Positions 22,077 through 34,695 of a DNA stretch of 64,000 nucleotides are shown piece after piece. The notes beneath the pieces were generated by a model, which ran no database searches, had not been told where the DNA came from, and was given only the letters and a program-made list of their open reading frames with translations. A program made the translations under genes and the position numbers. The stretch is from assembly GCA_037178855.1 (NCBI GenBank), contig JASJZC010000002.1:8754501-8818500 (forward strand), read 5' to 3'. Position 1 is the first letter of the stretch, and the number at the start of each line of letters is the position of its first letter. The stretch comes from Oscheius sp. JU75. Taxonomy: Eukaryota; Nematoda; Chromadorea; Rhabditida; Rhabditidae.

Positions 22077-24601
22077 ATGGGAAGTCGAGACGCTTTGCCG
22101 GAATGTCTGCGAGACACCTCCGTTGCCAAGGAGTTTCTTTCCAAGAAAAATGTAGGTCCGGGCTAATTATATACGTAAGGAATTTTTCTTTCCAGATTTT
22201 TAGCTACGTTAGAGAAGATCACAGCTCTAGTTTTTTCACCAATTTATCAGCTTTCCGAAGGTTCCAGTATGCTCTGAAACTCAAAGTTTGTTAGTTTTTC
22301 AGAGACGAGGTTCAGTGTGACATCAAACTAGTAGCCAAATGTCGAAATGACAGTAGTCATTGGAAGATTCCAGCCCACAAGATTGTTCTAATGGCCGCCT
22401 GTCCTTACTTTTCGTGAGCTCACCATCTTTTAAAGTGGTAGGAAGTTTATTTTCCAGAGCAATGTTCAGACTTCCGCTGACTGAAGCCACTTCCAGTGAA
22501 GTCACTTTAAAGGTTTGGGGACAAAAGACAGCGAGACAACGGATTCAGGACATAGACGGAGACGCTCTTCTCCAACTGATAGAGTACATGTACACAGGAG
22601 TAATTGAGATAGACGAGGAGAATGTCCAGTACATTCTGTCAACAGCAAACGTTTTACAGTTGAACGGAGTAAAGGAGGCTTGTGCGAGGTACTGTCTCTA
22701 TCTCTCTGTCACCGTTACATTTCAGATTTCTTGTCAAGCATATCAATGCCAACAACTGCCTCGGAATCGCCTTCTTTGCCGGTCTTCATTCCTGTTCAAA
22801 TTTGTATTCTGCTGCGAAGGCCTACATCCGATCTCATTTCCAGTCAGTGACCAACGAAATCTCTCAGAAGTTTATAGAAACCTCCTCCATACTGAAGAGT
22901 TTCTGTGTCTCTCTGCAGAGCAGCTCTTTGACCTGCTACAGGACGACAGACTCTCTGCCACGGTATGTCATTGTCTGTTTCTCTGTCTCTATATCTCTCT
23001 CAATATCGCTCACCAGTCAAACTTCAGGAAGAGACAGTCTTCGAAGCCATTGACACCTGGACACTGCACGATCTCCCAAACCGAAGAGTCTTTGCTTCAA
23101 AACTGCTCTCAACAATCCGATTCAACTTCCTCTCCAATCCCAGCTACATTTTCCACACTATTCAAAAGAGTCCTCTGGTCCGGTTTGTTTTGAACTGACA
23201 GACTGATTGGTTCCAGGTGGAAGGGAGCATCGAGTGCAAGGAACTACTTCTGGAAGCCTGCGAATCAGTCTTTTTGCCGGAACTGTCAAATGAAAGGACA
23301 AGACTGTGGCATACGGCTCGGAATCCAGCTGTGAAGTCTGAGGTACTGTCATGAGGGATAGGGAGACCGAGAGACAGAGACAGTTTAGGTGATAATGCTG
23401 ATTGGAGGTCAAGAACCGAAACCTGTCAAAGACGTGGATATCTGTGACCCACAGACCAGCACATGGACCTCTGGTAAGCACTGTCCCTCTGTTCTTTCCA
23501 TTTTGACCCTGTTCTCTCAACTGCTCTAAACCAATTTCAGGTAAACCTTTAATGAATCGGAACTGTCGCTTTGCTTCTGTCTACTTTAACGAGAAGATCT
23601 TTGTTATTGGTGGCTTCAATGGAAGTTCTCGTCTTCGAACAGTAGAAATCTATGATCCGGATTTGTGAGACAGTATGATTAGGACTCTTCATCTTGTTCA
23701 GAGACTCATGGTCTACCGGGCCGGCAATGGCAGAGAGACGAGAGACATTGGGTATCACTGTACACAAGAATAGGAATGCAATCTTTGCCGTGGGAGGATT
23801 TGACGGAAACATTGGGTTAAAGTCAGTAGAAATGTTGGATCCGAGAATAGGTAACTTCATTGTCTCTTCGTCTCTCAGCGACTAGTCTTTAGGTGACTGG
23901 CAAACTCTGACCTTCATGTCCTCCCGACGTTCATCAGTCTGTGCGAGTATTCTAAACGACCAACTTTATGCAATTGGAGGGTACGATGGGTCCAATCGTC
24001 AATGTTTGGACACAGTAAGTCGGAAGAAATTCCACTAGTGTTCCTCCAGGTCGAAGTCTTTGACATCCGGAACTTCAAGTGGAGACCTGGACCGGCATTG
24101 CATGACATTCGGTCAGGAGCTACTGTCATAACCATCGATAATAAGTACATTTTGGTGGCTGGAGGGCATGATGGGCCAATACAGAAGAGCAGTGTCGAGG
24201 TAGTGACTATCTCATTTTCCTGGCAATAAAAAGAATTCAGATTCTCAAGGATGAGCAGTGGCACGACTTTGCAGGACTAAACGAGCCGAGAAGAAATGCT
24301 GCTATGGCTACGGCAAATGGTAGGTAGAGGCAGAGAGACAGTGACAGAGACAAATTTTTTCAGGCCAAATCTACGTTCTTGGTGGCGACAACGGGTACGC
24401 GAATTTGGCCACCATTGAATGTCTGAAGGTTACGGATAACATCGACGATGCCAAATGGGAGACTCTTCCAGTAAGTCAACGGTATAAAAGGGTGCCTATT
24501 TCATCTTTCAGATGATTCTACCCAGATCCCGGTCCTATTCCAGTGCCGTCGTCCTTCCCAAGACTTTCGAAGCCGAGTGGGCCGACCGAAATAGCGATTA
24601 G
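22077..24601 (+). CDS. BTB-BACK-kelch (KLHL-type) protein
   Basis: KLHL proteins are usually substrate adaptors of CUL3 ubiquitin ligases. The BTB domain reads DEVQCDIKLVAKCRNDSSHW, KIPAHKIVLMAACPYFS, AMFRLPLTEATSSEVTLK, DIDGDALLQLIEYMYTGVIE, ILSTANVLQLNGVKEACARF. BACK follows: LVKHINANNCLGIAFFAGLH, then AEQLFDLLQDDRLS and ETVFEAIDTWTLHDLPNR. Six kelch blades each carry a GG or GGxxG core: MLIGGQEPK, FVIGGFNGSS, FAVGGFDGNI, YAIGGYDGSN, LVAGGHDGP, YVLGGDNGYA. The protein ends AEWADRNSD. The 5' exon (from ATG 22077, MGSRDALPECLRD) is plausible but its join to the BTB exon needs an unusual donor/acceptor choice, so the first about 25 codons are uncertain. One BTB intron is only 36 nt. AATAAA is at 24608-24613. 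Confidence 0.88.
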
Positions 24602-24607
24602 AATCCC

Positions 24608-24613
24608 AATAAA
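24608..24613 (+). terminator. Poly(A) signal of the kelch gene
   Basis: AATAAA starts seven bases after the TAG stop of the kelch gene, again indicating a very short 3' UTR. Confidence 0.6.
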
Positions 24614-25805
24614 GGCGTCTGGATCCAATATTGTCCTTGAACCTTTCCTCGATGAAATGTCGCCTTAAATTAGAGAATCTGCGAGAGCAATATTTGAGGG
24701 CTACGCGTCGTAAATCCCCTCAATTAAAGCCCAAGCTCAGGCGCCAAAGTCGTAATTTGGAGCGACGGAATTCGTACTTAGAGAAGTGTTTTCTTTCTAC
24801 TTTTGTCTGGCAGGTCTGTCTCTATCTCTCTGTCTTAAAGTATCTCTGTCTCTGTCACCTTCTCGCGTGATCTTCTCACAAGTTCACCAAGTAATCCTCC
24901 GAAAGACAAGAGCCCTAGTGAAGTTCGAAAAAAAAGACTTCCGAATAGGTCAAAGTGATGCGACTTCCTCCCTCTCTGTCATCCATTTACTAACAGTTAG
25001 CTCTGAATAATGGACAGCGTCATCTCTATGTTATTACATCTGTTTGCCCTCCCACCACGTTTACTAATTCTTCTGTTTGAGTTGTGTAAAGTAAAGTGTA
25101 AAACGGGGGCATTTTGTACCTCGAGAAGTTTTTTCTGCTGTTGGTACCTCCGTCTCTTTGTCTCTCCTCTTAAATGAAAGGGTCTAACCTTGATAAGAAT
25201 TCAGATTCGATGGAGAAAATGCCTCATCTCGACAGAGAGACAGAGATTTTGTACGTTTTGTTGTGCTACAAACAAATCTTATTGCTACGATTGAATTAAC
25301 TTCTGTGCGTCAGTCAGCCATTTCAGAACAACCTTGCCAAACAGTCCTCGAGCTCTTGACAGTGTTGCTCCTAAACTTTCTGAGCTTAATTTATGATGTC
25401 CCAACAGCCTTGTTTATTATTTTGAATTAGCCCTCCTGCCCCGGTCCAAGTGGGTAGGCGTTTAACCCGATTCATTAGCGGTGCCTCCCCAAGTTGCTCT
25501 TTTCTCGACTTTTCTTCCTCCTCCATCGCCCTCACCGGATTCTTGGAATGAGATACCACACATGGCGGGCTTGAGAACAATGCTGGGAGCGTCATTCTAT
25601 TAGACAAATGACTTTTTTTCCTTCTCTTTGTTCCCAATGCCTAGAGTCATACGACTCCCTCTGGTCTTCTTAATCATAGCTAGAAGTCTGGAAGATGAGT
25701 CCAGCTTCTGATTACTACATTTGTGTTTTTCAGGCGTTCTTATTTTAGATTCAGTTGTGTCTCTCTCTGTCTTACTATCTATCAATCACACTATCTCTTT
25801 TTCGT

Positions 25806-25878
<73 letters not shown>

Positions 25879-26456
25879 CTCTCTGTCTCTCCGGCTCTCT
25901 GTATTTCTGTCACCTTGTCTCTCTGTCTATTTAGTCCACAAAAATACTCAATCATGGATTTTTTTTTGACGCTCTTCCTTCCATGAATTTCTAAAGACCG
26001 TCCTGTCGCTCTCGCATCGTCCGAATGACCAATTGTAGTCCAGCTACGCTTCCATTTCTTGTTTTTCCAAAGCAGCACTAATCTCTTGTTGACAATGCGC
26101 TAACTTTCCTACTTTAGCGAATTGATCGCTCTTCAACCTCGTCGTAATCGGCGGAAGAAGACACGTGTTTCGTTATTGGTTGTAACCGGACCTTATCGGA
26201 ACCAAAAAGGTTTCAGGTCACCCAATCCTTAGAGGTCCCCCTCATCATCGGCGATTGTTTTCCCCGCCGTCAAATTACTCCACTCATAAAAGTGGATTAT
26301 TCTCCGCTAGAGCTGTCGCCGACACCTCTCGACAAAACTTTACAGCTCTTTGTTCAAGCCACAACCGACAGGCGCTTTCTAACTGTCGTGTCAGTCTCTA
26401 TCACTACATCTCTTTCTCGAACTTCATACAATTTTCAGGGTCCCCTTACAAAAAAA
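24614..26456. other. Intergenic region with a CT microsatellite
   Basis: No gene recognised on either strand. Several CTCTGTCTC tracts occur, the longest being the dinucleotide repeat at 25810-25875. The end of the region (TTTTCAG at about 26438) is an acceptor before the small secreted protein gene. Confidence 0.5.
25810..25875. repeat. (TC)n dinucleotide microsatellite
   Basis: About 66 bases of uninterrupted TC, flanked by imperfect CTCTGTCTC. ORFs through it are artefacts of the repeat. Confidence 0.95.
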
Positions 26457-27362
26457 ATGTTGCGTCAGTTGCTCGTCCTCATTCTGGTCCTCGTCTGTGT
26501 AGATGCTGGAACTTGGCTTGCTTTCAGTCAGTTTCATCTCCTTTGACTCTCTTATCCTGTCTATTCAGATGATTTCGGAGGAGAAGCCGGCGGCGATTTT
26601 GGTGGTCGCGGAGGAAGTATAAGGGACCTCGTTCATGCTTGTCGGGAAAATGTACGCTCAGTTCTTTTGAAGAGATTGTGAAAGTGGTGAAACAGAAGTA
26701 GATTAGCGAAGGCAACCTATGATGCCAATAGAAACTAGGTCGCCCATTTTAAACTTTCAGTCTGGAACTATACAATTAAGTGCAGAAATCGTAAGAAACA
26801 GCCCAAATTCTAAAATCAGGGCGTGGCATACATTTTAAACAGCAGTGGGTTACTGTAATTCAATACTCGTAGACATTCTACGTAATCCTATCTACTACCT
26901 TCAGTTTGGTGGTCACTGACGGGCGGACAAACAGACACCGTTCCGCTTTAGTAGAGATGTTCTTGGAAAGAGTCACACTATAGAACAAGAGTAGGTGATG
27001 GCGAAGCTGCCTTTAGCCAGCTGGTAGTTATGGAAAGTTCGGCCAAAGTGTTAAGATTGGCTCTAATACTCATAATAGAAACGCTCTTACATGACTTTCG
27101 CAGACCTAAGTTTGTCATCTCTCTCTCACCCGTACCATCTAGACAGTACCAGTGCCCAACGAAATTCGATACAGAACGGGAGCGAAATGTACGAGAAACT
27201 AGCTATGAAAATAAAAAATTCTTCAAGAAATGCCAAACTTTCAGCCAAAAGTCTCCAAGACCGGATATGAAGACCACGAGGCAATGTGTAAGATTCTTCT
27301 TCGAATGGTACGTTCAGTTCCAGGACAGGGAAAAGGACAATTTTCAGACTCGCTCTGTATAA
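26457..27362 (+). CDS. Small secreted cysteine-containing protein of unknown family
   Basis: Three exons (26457-26526, 26569-26651, 27147-27362) join with matching phases into 122 residues. Residues 1-17 are a clear signal peptide (MLRQLLVLILVLVCVDA). A glycine/aspartate-rich stretch follows (FGGEAGGDFGGRGGS), then DLVHACREN, YQCPTKFDTERERN, KKFFKKCQTFSQKS and TTRQCVRFFFEWYVQFQDRE. The mature part has four cysteines and many charged residues. I do not recognise the family. AATAAA at 27421-27426 and a CATAAAAG TATA-like box near 26285 support a real transcription unit. A GACGGTACGGGTGAGA-type repeat word forms the polypyrimidine tract before exon 3. Confidence 0.62.
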
Positions 27363-27420
27363 TCTCCAGCCTCCCCAATCTACAAAAGCACATGTTATTT
27401 TAACAACCCTCGAATCTTTG

Positions 27421-27426
27421 AATAAA
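27421..27426 (+). terminator. Poly(A) signal of the small secreted protein gene
   Basis: AATAAA, 59 bases after the TAA stop at 27360-27362. Confidence 0.5.
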
Positions 27427-30401
27427 TCTATTCAACCGTTAGCGCAACTTCCCTCCAGCCGATCAGTAAACGTCCTTGACTAACATGTAACGGTCTCATC
27501 GCATTTGTCCAATGGACGATTAATAATAGCCGGTTGCAAGTGTGTTGGATGAGGGCGAATGAAAAAGTTGCCTGCGAGGTCGCCCCATCTTTTACAAACA
27601 CCGCTGCTGGGAGAGAGAGACGGTTCGAAGTTTGTCATTGAGGAGGAAGCATGAAATTGGAGAGCAAACAAAGGTCATGGAGGTGGAGAAACGAAGACAA
27701 GGACAGCAAGGCACAAGACAAGAGACAGAGAGCCAGATAAACAGAGATATAGAGACAGAGAGACAGAATCTCTGCCTGTCTCGAGGATCCAAAGGCTCAA
27801 AACGGCCAGTATACTGTAAAGAAACTGACTGATAAGTAGAGCGGGGAATATTGACAGAGACTGCTGATAGAAACAGAACAAGAAGTTGGCTAGAATAGGC
27901 TATGTTCTCTGCTACTAACCTGCAGAGACGGAAAGACAAATGCAAAAATTTCTGCTATTGGGAAAGCGGCGCAGCCGCCTGCTTCCAAAGCAAAGTCAAG
28001 ACAAAAAAAAGACGAAAACGTTCGTAGGTCTAAACGATTGCAGTTTCAAGGTGTTTGTGGTTCTATTTCTATGTTTGTTTGTCTGTGGCTAGCAAGCCAA
28101 GAGTTATGGAGGAAGAGTAGTTTAGTCAGTTGTGACCAGAAGATAGGCAAGGAGACATAGCGCATGTTGGGGTAGCCCAAATGTAGAAATAGGCAAGCGG
28201 ACAGGCTCTATTTGATTTTACTTGTTTGACTTTACTCATGACCTGTCTCAAAAGTTTGGCTGCGTAAGCATCCGCAGGCTGCTGCTAAATTGTAAGGCAT
28301 GTAACCCAAATGGTCAAATATTCATCTCTCGTGGTTGTCAGTGGATGATAATCTGGGGCCCGTGTTTCCGTAAACGCTATATATGATTACATTAACAATT
28401 AGAAAGCCAGAGATATAGCAATACAAAGTGATAAAAGCACAGTGGCTAGAGAATATCAAGCCTAATGGTACCAGCATAAAGTGCGACACGTGAACATGTT
28501 GAAATCGTAAATGAATTGAAAAATTGTATTGAAAAGTACAGTAACCCCAAGAAGACGTGACACTGAAGCTACCGTAGTAGATAAACTGGTCGTGTCCTTG
28601 CCGGTTGTGTTCCGCGCAATTTCCCTGTCGTCGAAGTCGACGAGGTCGCTTCTCTGGCTACCGTACCAGCCCTGTCCCACATCTCTCCGCCCCGAGAAAA
28701 AGCCATACAATGTCATTTCTTGTCAGGATCCTTCAGACTGCGCGGCCCCTTCTTCTTCGTCCCAGCCTAAAGTATTGAAGGTCATAGTCGTAGTGAGTTT
28801 TAGTAGGGAAGACGAGCAAGAAGTCTGTCTCAGCCTCTCTATGACACCCATAAATATGTTACGTCTCCAGAACAGAAAGCATCCCATTTCGACGGCATGA
28901 ACAAGTCTATCAGGCCTCCGAGTAGAAAAACTTGGGGGTCGTCCCAGATAAGCATCATAACTACACTGATAAAAATATTTCGATTTTTCCCTAAGGCGAC
29001 CAATACAGCTACGTTTTTATTGCCCAACATTAGACTGCTTCCTCGGGACATTTCAGTTTTTTTTGTTGATTCAGTTAGACCGATATGTCTGGTTTCAAAC
29101 CTGAAAGTGACAATGATCCAGTAATCTAATCGTTGTCCCTGGAAGTCTTGTTTTCTAACCTTTTTCCCAATCCTCAAAAAGTCTTATTAGCACTAAGATT
29201 GATGAAGATTTCAATTTCAGGTCTTCGTATTACAATAGTGTCGTCTCAATTAAGCTTTGAGTAGAGTAGATATTTATTGTTACTGTTGACAGGGTGCTGT
29301 AGATAGCTGTTATCGCCTGAACATGTCTGGAAACAAGTATATTGAAAGAGGAGGATGATAGAGTGATAGACAGATCAGGCCACTGTGTGGACAGTTAGAG
29401 CCCCTTTTTGCTGCTTGAATAATTGAATAATGAAGCTATTAACTTCAGTAGTTGTGGTTCGGAGAAGAAACCACAACTACGACAGCTCTTTTCAAAGCCT
29501 TACTCCAGGTCAGTACATTCCCAGATCTTAGCCTCTTTTTGTGTCAGGCTGGGGCAAGTGTTTTGTACTTTTGACATGTTTCCCACTCCTCGTGGAGTTC
29601 TATCCTACAACCATGTACATTCCCTCAAAAATAACTTAGACCTCATGGTCACTCTCTGTTTTTGGAAGGGGTTTCGGTAGGCCCTCCATGGTGCTCTAAA
29701 TCCCCCGCGGCACAGAGAGAGCCGTTTTTTTTATCAGTCCCCCACGCCGCGGTGGCCAATCCTCCTAAATGGCGGAAAATAATGTATCCGAGTTAATCCG
29801 AACGAACGAACGCCCAGCCAGTGGGTACTGGGCGCCGCGGCGCGTTTAATGGCAATTTTTTCAGCCACCTGGGCCTCCCGAGGGACGTCTTGGGAGGTCT
29901 GACCGAGAGGGAAAGGAAAGCTGCCCACAAACCTTAAACACTTTTATTAACTTTTTAGCCTGGAGCCCTCTTTTTTGAGGGAAATAGGTGAGATTAGAGA
30001 CAATTATGAGAGCCCGTAATTCGTTGCTGGTCGTTGGAAGTAATAACTGACTGGGAAAGATCGCAAATATTTAGGAATTTGGGATAGGACTGGAGGTGAG
30101 ATACAGAGAGACAGAGAGAGAGTGAGACAAAGGGGGAGAGAGACAGAGAAGGGCAGGTTCCCTTTCCTGTTCGAGCCAAGACACTGTGGCTTGTTCTATT
30201 TCCCTCAGAGTGTCTAAATCAGTTCTGGCTTGTCTTTTTGAAGATTCCGACGTATCCACGGCCCCAGCAGTGATGTCATGCTTAGATATTCCGTGTCTCG
30301 CTCTGTAATGATAAGTTTTGATGCGCAGCCTAGACCGATTAGTTTTGTTCTGGGAACGTAACAGACCACCACATTTTCCCTCAACACTAAAACCTACAAA
30401 A

Positions 30402-30590
30402 ATTACGTAAGGAAATATGCAATTGCGTATTCGCGTGTCAAGGGTCAAGACGGCTTATTCTGACTTTCCAATGCTCTACAAAATTGTTGAGCAGATCATG
30501 GCTACAACTTTGCAGAATATCGGAAAGTCCGAAAAAGTCGTCTTGACCACGACAAAAGCGAATACGCAATTGCATATTTCCTTACATAAT
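30402..30590. repeat. 189-bp imperfect foldback (hairpin) element
   Basis: Two arms of about 85 bases are inverted copies. The left arm starts ATTACGTAAGGAAATATGCA and the right arm ends with the complement TGCATATTTCCTTACATAAT. The centre holds a copy of the CTACAACTTTGCAGAA palindrome family. No coding capacity. Confidence 0.85.
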
Positions 30591-30762
30591 AGTAGGAGGG
30601 CTTCTAACAGGTTTTACGGTAGTGACTTATTTTCTTACCCTATACTCATAGTATCTCGGAGGCAAATCCATAGTATTCGAGAAAAAAACGACTTTTTGCA
30701 CAACGTAAGCTCCAGGCTGTCGAGATCGTACGGGGAGGGGAGCCTAACCAATCTCCGAATAT

Positions 30763-30840
30763 CAAACTGTGACTGTTGTGGCATCAGAGCTGTCTGATTA
30801 TGGAGGCTGTGGCCTCTGAACAGTCTAACTGTGCTTGTCG
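30763..30840. repeat. GTCTAACTG/TGTGGCTGTTGTG dispersed repeat copy
   Basis: Contains ACTGTGACTGTTGTGGC, ATCAGAGCTGTCTG and CAGTCTAACTGTGCTTGT, the same words as at 9885-9970 and in the NAGK intron. Confidence 0.6.
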
Positions 30841-31588
30841 TCTGTGTGAAGCCTTCTAATCAGTCGAATTCTTCAATCATGACAGTGCTGTTCACACCCT
30901 TTCCCTGATCTTTCCGCCCTTCCCTATTTCCCTTCAAAAATTGTTTCCAATCAAGAACAGCAACTGTTTTTCTCCCCGAAGTGCAGCTACTTTGTCAATG
31001 TTGCGAGCCTGCCATACAGTCTTCAATTTTCATTTTTGATCTCCCCACAGTTATCCTCTTAACCTCTGACCTATGCCTAAACCCTTCAGGGTGGTCCCCG
31101 TGCTGATTAGTGTCCGCCCCGAGGCCGTTCGGACTCCCCCTCGCTGACGCTGATTTTATTCTGTCGAAAAAATGCCTCTAATTGAAACCAAAAGTCGGTG
31201 TCACTTGGCGCAGCAGCCCGGGATTCGGACTGGGTGGGCTCCGGGAAATTAGGGCGAGAGCTCGAGTTGATTAGAAAAAGTAATCAGGCGAGGAATCGCT
31301 TCGCAGAAAAAATGTCTCTTTCTAGGCTACGTACAAAAAGGGACAGCGCGAGAAATATATCATAAAGGGAGCTTGGGGACGGACGGACTGACGAACACCG
31401 TTGCGCTTCAGTAGTAGAGAGATGGTACGATTACTTGACATGGGGGGTTTCGGTCTAGACCTATAGCGAATGAACCGATGCGAGATGGCGAGACCGAAAA
31501 AGTGGACGCAATGGCTAACACTGTTATTTTTGGCTTGAAAAACAGTTGTCAGCTGTATTGGGTTTAGAACATGGGTCTCAGGCAAATG

Positions 31589-31639
31589 ATGTTCTACGAG
31601 CTTGTAGGTTTTTACACGGGCTACAAGTTTGCAGAACAT
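31589..31639. repeat. Short palindromic repeat, ATGTTCT...AGAACAT family
   Basis: ATGTTCTACGAGCTTGTAG is followed, after a short spacer, by CTACAAGTTTGCAGAACAT: two inverted arms in about 51 bases. Confidence 0.7.
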
Positions 31640-34494
31640 TGCAAGCGTGAAAAATCTCATCTTGAGTGCAAAAAGTTAGGTCGTCGAGCGACTGTAGAAG
31701 AGGAGTAATTGAGCGGATTGTAAGAATTTACAAGTTCCAAGGGTATCTGATCCAAATTATCCAATATTTTAAAGTGGTACTTATAAAGTTTTTAGGTATT
31801 CCGTTCCAAAATAGCAGATCCACGGATTTCCTAATATCTTACAAATGTTCCATCCTCCTGACAACAAAATGTTTGGTCTGCCTAATTCCTCCTCTTCCCA
31901 TTTTTCCGGCAACAAAAACTCTCGTCCGCCGGATTATCCCGTCAAACAATGAGCTTAGATACAGAGAATGGCGAGCCACGATGAGATCAGCTCACCCGCC
32001 TATTTTCCCACGGGTGGTCTGGCCCCGCCTACCCGAGAGGTCTCCCTCGTCGACTTCCCTCGGCCAGGCAGTCATTTTTTTTTTAAAGAGGCCATTATCT
32101 ACCTACCCTTTGCCCTTTTTGCCTCTCTTATGGATTCTTTAATTTGGCGGGAATCAAAGTCACCGTAGAATCCAAAGACTTCTTTCTTGTCCTTTTGAAG
32201 GAATTGGTCAGGGAGAGAACAAGTATGGAAATTATTCCTGAGTGATAGCGAGAGGACAAAAACCTGTAATAAGATTAGGCAATCTGCTTTTTTCTCTCGT
32301 GGTTACAACTGTTCGTTTTCTTTGAAAATATATGCGAGCGTTTTTGGTTCCTATATTGGGCTGATCGATGCTCATAATTTTGAAGATGCGCTACTTTTCG
32401 AGGACATTGTAAACTGTTGTTTTTCTATACTTTCACACTTTGTTAGGCCGTTTTTAAAGTACTATTCCTTGGAGTTACGGTCAGTCCTTCTCACTCGTAC
32501 TATCTCTCTATCTAACTGTCAAAATTTTGGATTTCTTACTGGCTCAGACTTGTTAGACACTTCACCGTTCTGTCCTGTAAATTTTCAATCCTATCTAATA
32601 TACTTACCAGTCGTCTCGGACGGTTTCGCTGTCCTTTCGCCATGGCGGCTGCGCCGCTTCGTAATAAAAAAAGGCTTCCAGTGGCTTCACTGGGACAAAA
32701 GACTTTGACTAAATTGACTTACCACCCAATTTAGGCAATAACTGTTTCTGTTTTTTCGATCCGGCTCGGCTCGGTCATCCCATTCTAGCTGGCTTGAGTC
32801 GTCTCGTACCCAATGTAGGCAACTCCGCCCAGAACGAAGACTCTCAAAAAGTTACCGAAGGTGCCTAATACAGTGGATTACTACCAAACTATGAAAGTCC
32901 GGAAAGCTGACAACTTTTTTCTGGATGCTTGGGGTGCCAGGATAATATCGGAAAACAACGTAGAAAAGCATGGTTTTGAAGTTCTTCGCTGTTCATTTTC
33001 AACTTTTTCAAAGAGCTGGCAGAGCCTTTGTTTGTCTCCTCCTAGGAGAAACTGTGCGCCGCGAGAAAAGAGCACGCAAACTGCTGCCTCATTCTGCCAA
33101 AACCGTTCCTTCCCTTTAATTTTTTTTTGATTCCTTGTCTCTTCCTCTCCTTTGAACCCATTCTTTTCCTCCCCTTTCGTCTTTTAGCAGCCTTGTTCAT
33201 TTATACTGTCTGCATTGATTCAAGAGGAAGACTCTCAAGTTTCAGCTAGGAAAAAGTCATGGTTTGTTGAGCGCTCTCTCTTTCGCAGCTGGTCGAGCGT
33301 TTCGAGAGAGCAGATTGTCGAGTACAAAATGTCAAAACACGAAACATGCTATCTTGTAATCACAGGGTTCGATCAGAAATTATAAATGTCTTTATCTCTG
33401 TCTCGACCACCGACTTATTGTTTTTCTCCAGTCAACTCCCGACATTTTGAGGCTCATCTCCCCTCTTACTGAAAAAACTCCTATGACTTTACTACACAAG
33501 TCACCTGACTGGGGGCAATTTTTATCAGTCAGCCACTTTTTTACCACGATGATAGGTTGCGACTGCTCAGATCTTGAGGCAACTGACCCCGCTCAGACTA
33601 CAGTCAAAAGCTCCAGTGGCAATTAATCAAAGGTTCGGGTTTGTTTGAAAATGAAGAAGAGTGAGCATAATTTGCCACATGTTCCAAGGCTCATTCCGGC
33701 GGCTATTGGAGGAAGACCCGGTTTTCCGAGAGACTCAGGGCCGAGAGTCGAAACCGGTGGTGGCGAGTAGCTAGTTGGCGCATTAATAGACCTTTTTCTG
33801 TAGGGTGTTGTAAAGCCCCCGAGGCCCCGGCGGCGACTTCTTGCCGCACAACTTTCGGCCTCGTCCAGCACTGAGAGGCAGTAGCCCTTTAAGCCCTTTT
33901 CTTATGACCCACCAGCAGCTAATGAGACCTACCTGTTCCAATTAAGGAGCTTTTTATTGGCCTTTTCGGGAAATTGACTCTACTGAAGACATTAACCCTT
34001 CTGGGACATCGTAGGCTCTAGAGTCTAGAAAGATACTCAGACTTCGGCTAGATCACGATCTGATTAAGAAACTCTCTGCCCAAACTTCGGAAAAGACATG
34101 CTTCAATGATCTCGTGGTAATGGCGCTTGACCACCTCCTGTGAGCTATTCAGGTTACTGTAGCTATCTTGACCAGGCTTGACATCTCCAGGCCGGAGCAG
34201 TTAGACTTTTCTACCGTACCATATGATCGTACCTTGAAATCACCACTTGTGGACTGAGATGAAAAGAAAATGAACTGTTGAGCTCTCTAGCCTCTCACGA
34301 AGTGCCAAGATTCCAATAACACCATATTTCTTGTCTCTTCGGCACGATCTGTAGCAAAAAGACTCGCGATGTTTGTGAATGATTAGATCTTCGGGCGATT
34401 TTTCTACAAAGACTGTATCTTCAAAAGGTGCGCCCTAAGAGTTTCTGATCATTCAAATAATAGAGACAGAGAGACATTTGCTCAATCTTACCGT

Positions 34495-34695
34495 TAGTTT
34501 CTTTTCTATATACAAAAAATATTTGCCTCGGGCGGAATCGAACCAAGTATCCTCGGAGACGTTCGAACTCCAAGCGAATGCGTTAATCACTAGGTCCCAG
34601 TAGACGGCGTACCCGTAACGTCTCGGTAAAATCTCCACACGCTGGCCGAATGGTTAGTACTCTCGTCTAGTAGTCTAAAGACCCCGGTCAGAGAA
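34495..34695. repeat. Head-to-head tRNA-like repeat, copy 1
   Basis: The left half on the minus strand reads ACCTAGTGATTAACGC (A-box-like), TTCGCTTGGAGTTCGAA, and GGTTCGATTCCGCCCG (B-box). The right half on the plus strand reads TGGCCGAATGGTTAG (A-box), then CTCGTCTAGTAGTCTAAAGA and a damaged B-box. The A-boxes face each other across a short spacer with CCGTAACGTCTCGG. Neither half folds as an intact tRNA. Confidence 0.65.

Noticed and set aside
25723-26078. Overlapping ORFs rich in SLSLSL and ERERER
   Set aside because: Produced by the TC dinucleotide repeat at 25810-25875.
28462-28716. Minus-strand ORF MTLYGFFSGRRDVGQG as a gene
   Set aside because: Looks protein-like, but there are no matching neighbouring exons, splice partners or known family.
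33623-33871. GC-rich minus-strand ORF as coding exon
   Set aside because: No family, no splice partners; more likely a GC-rich non-coding island.
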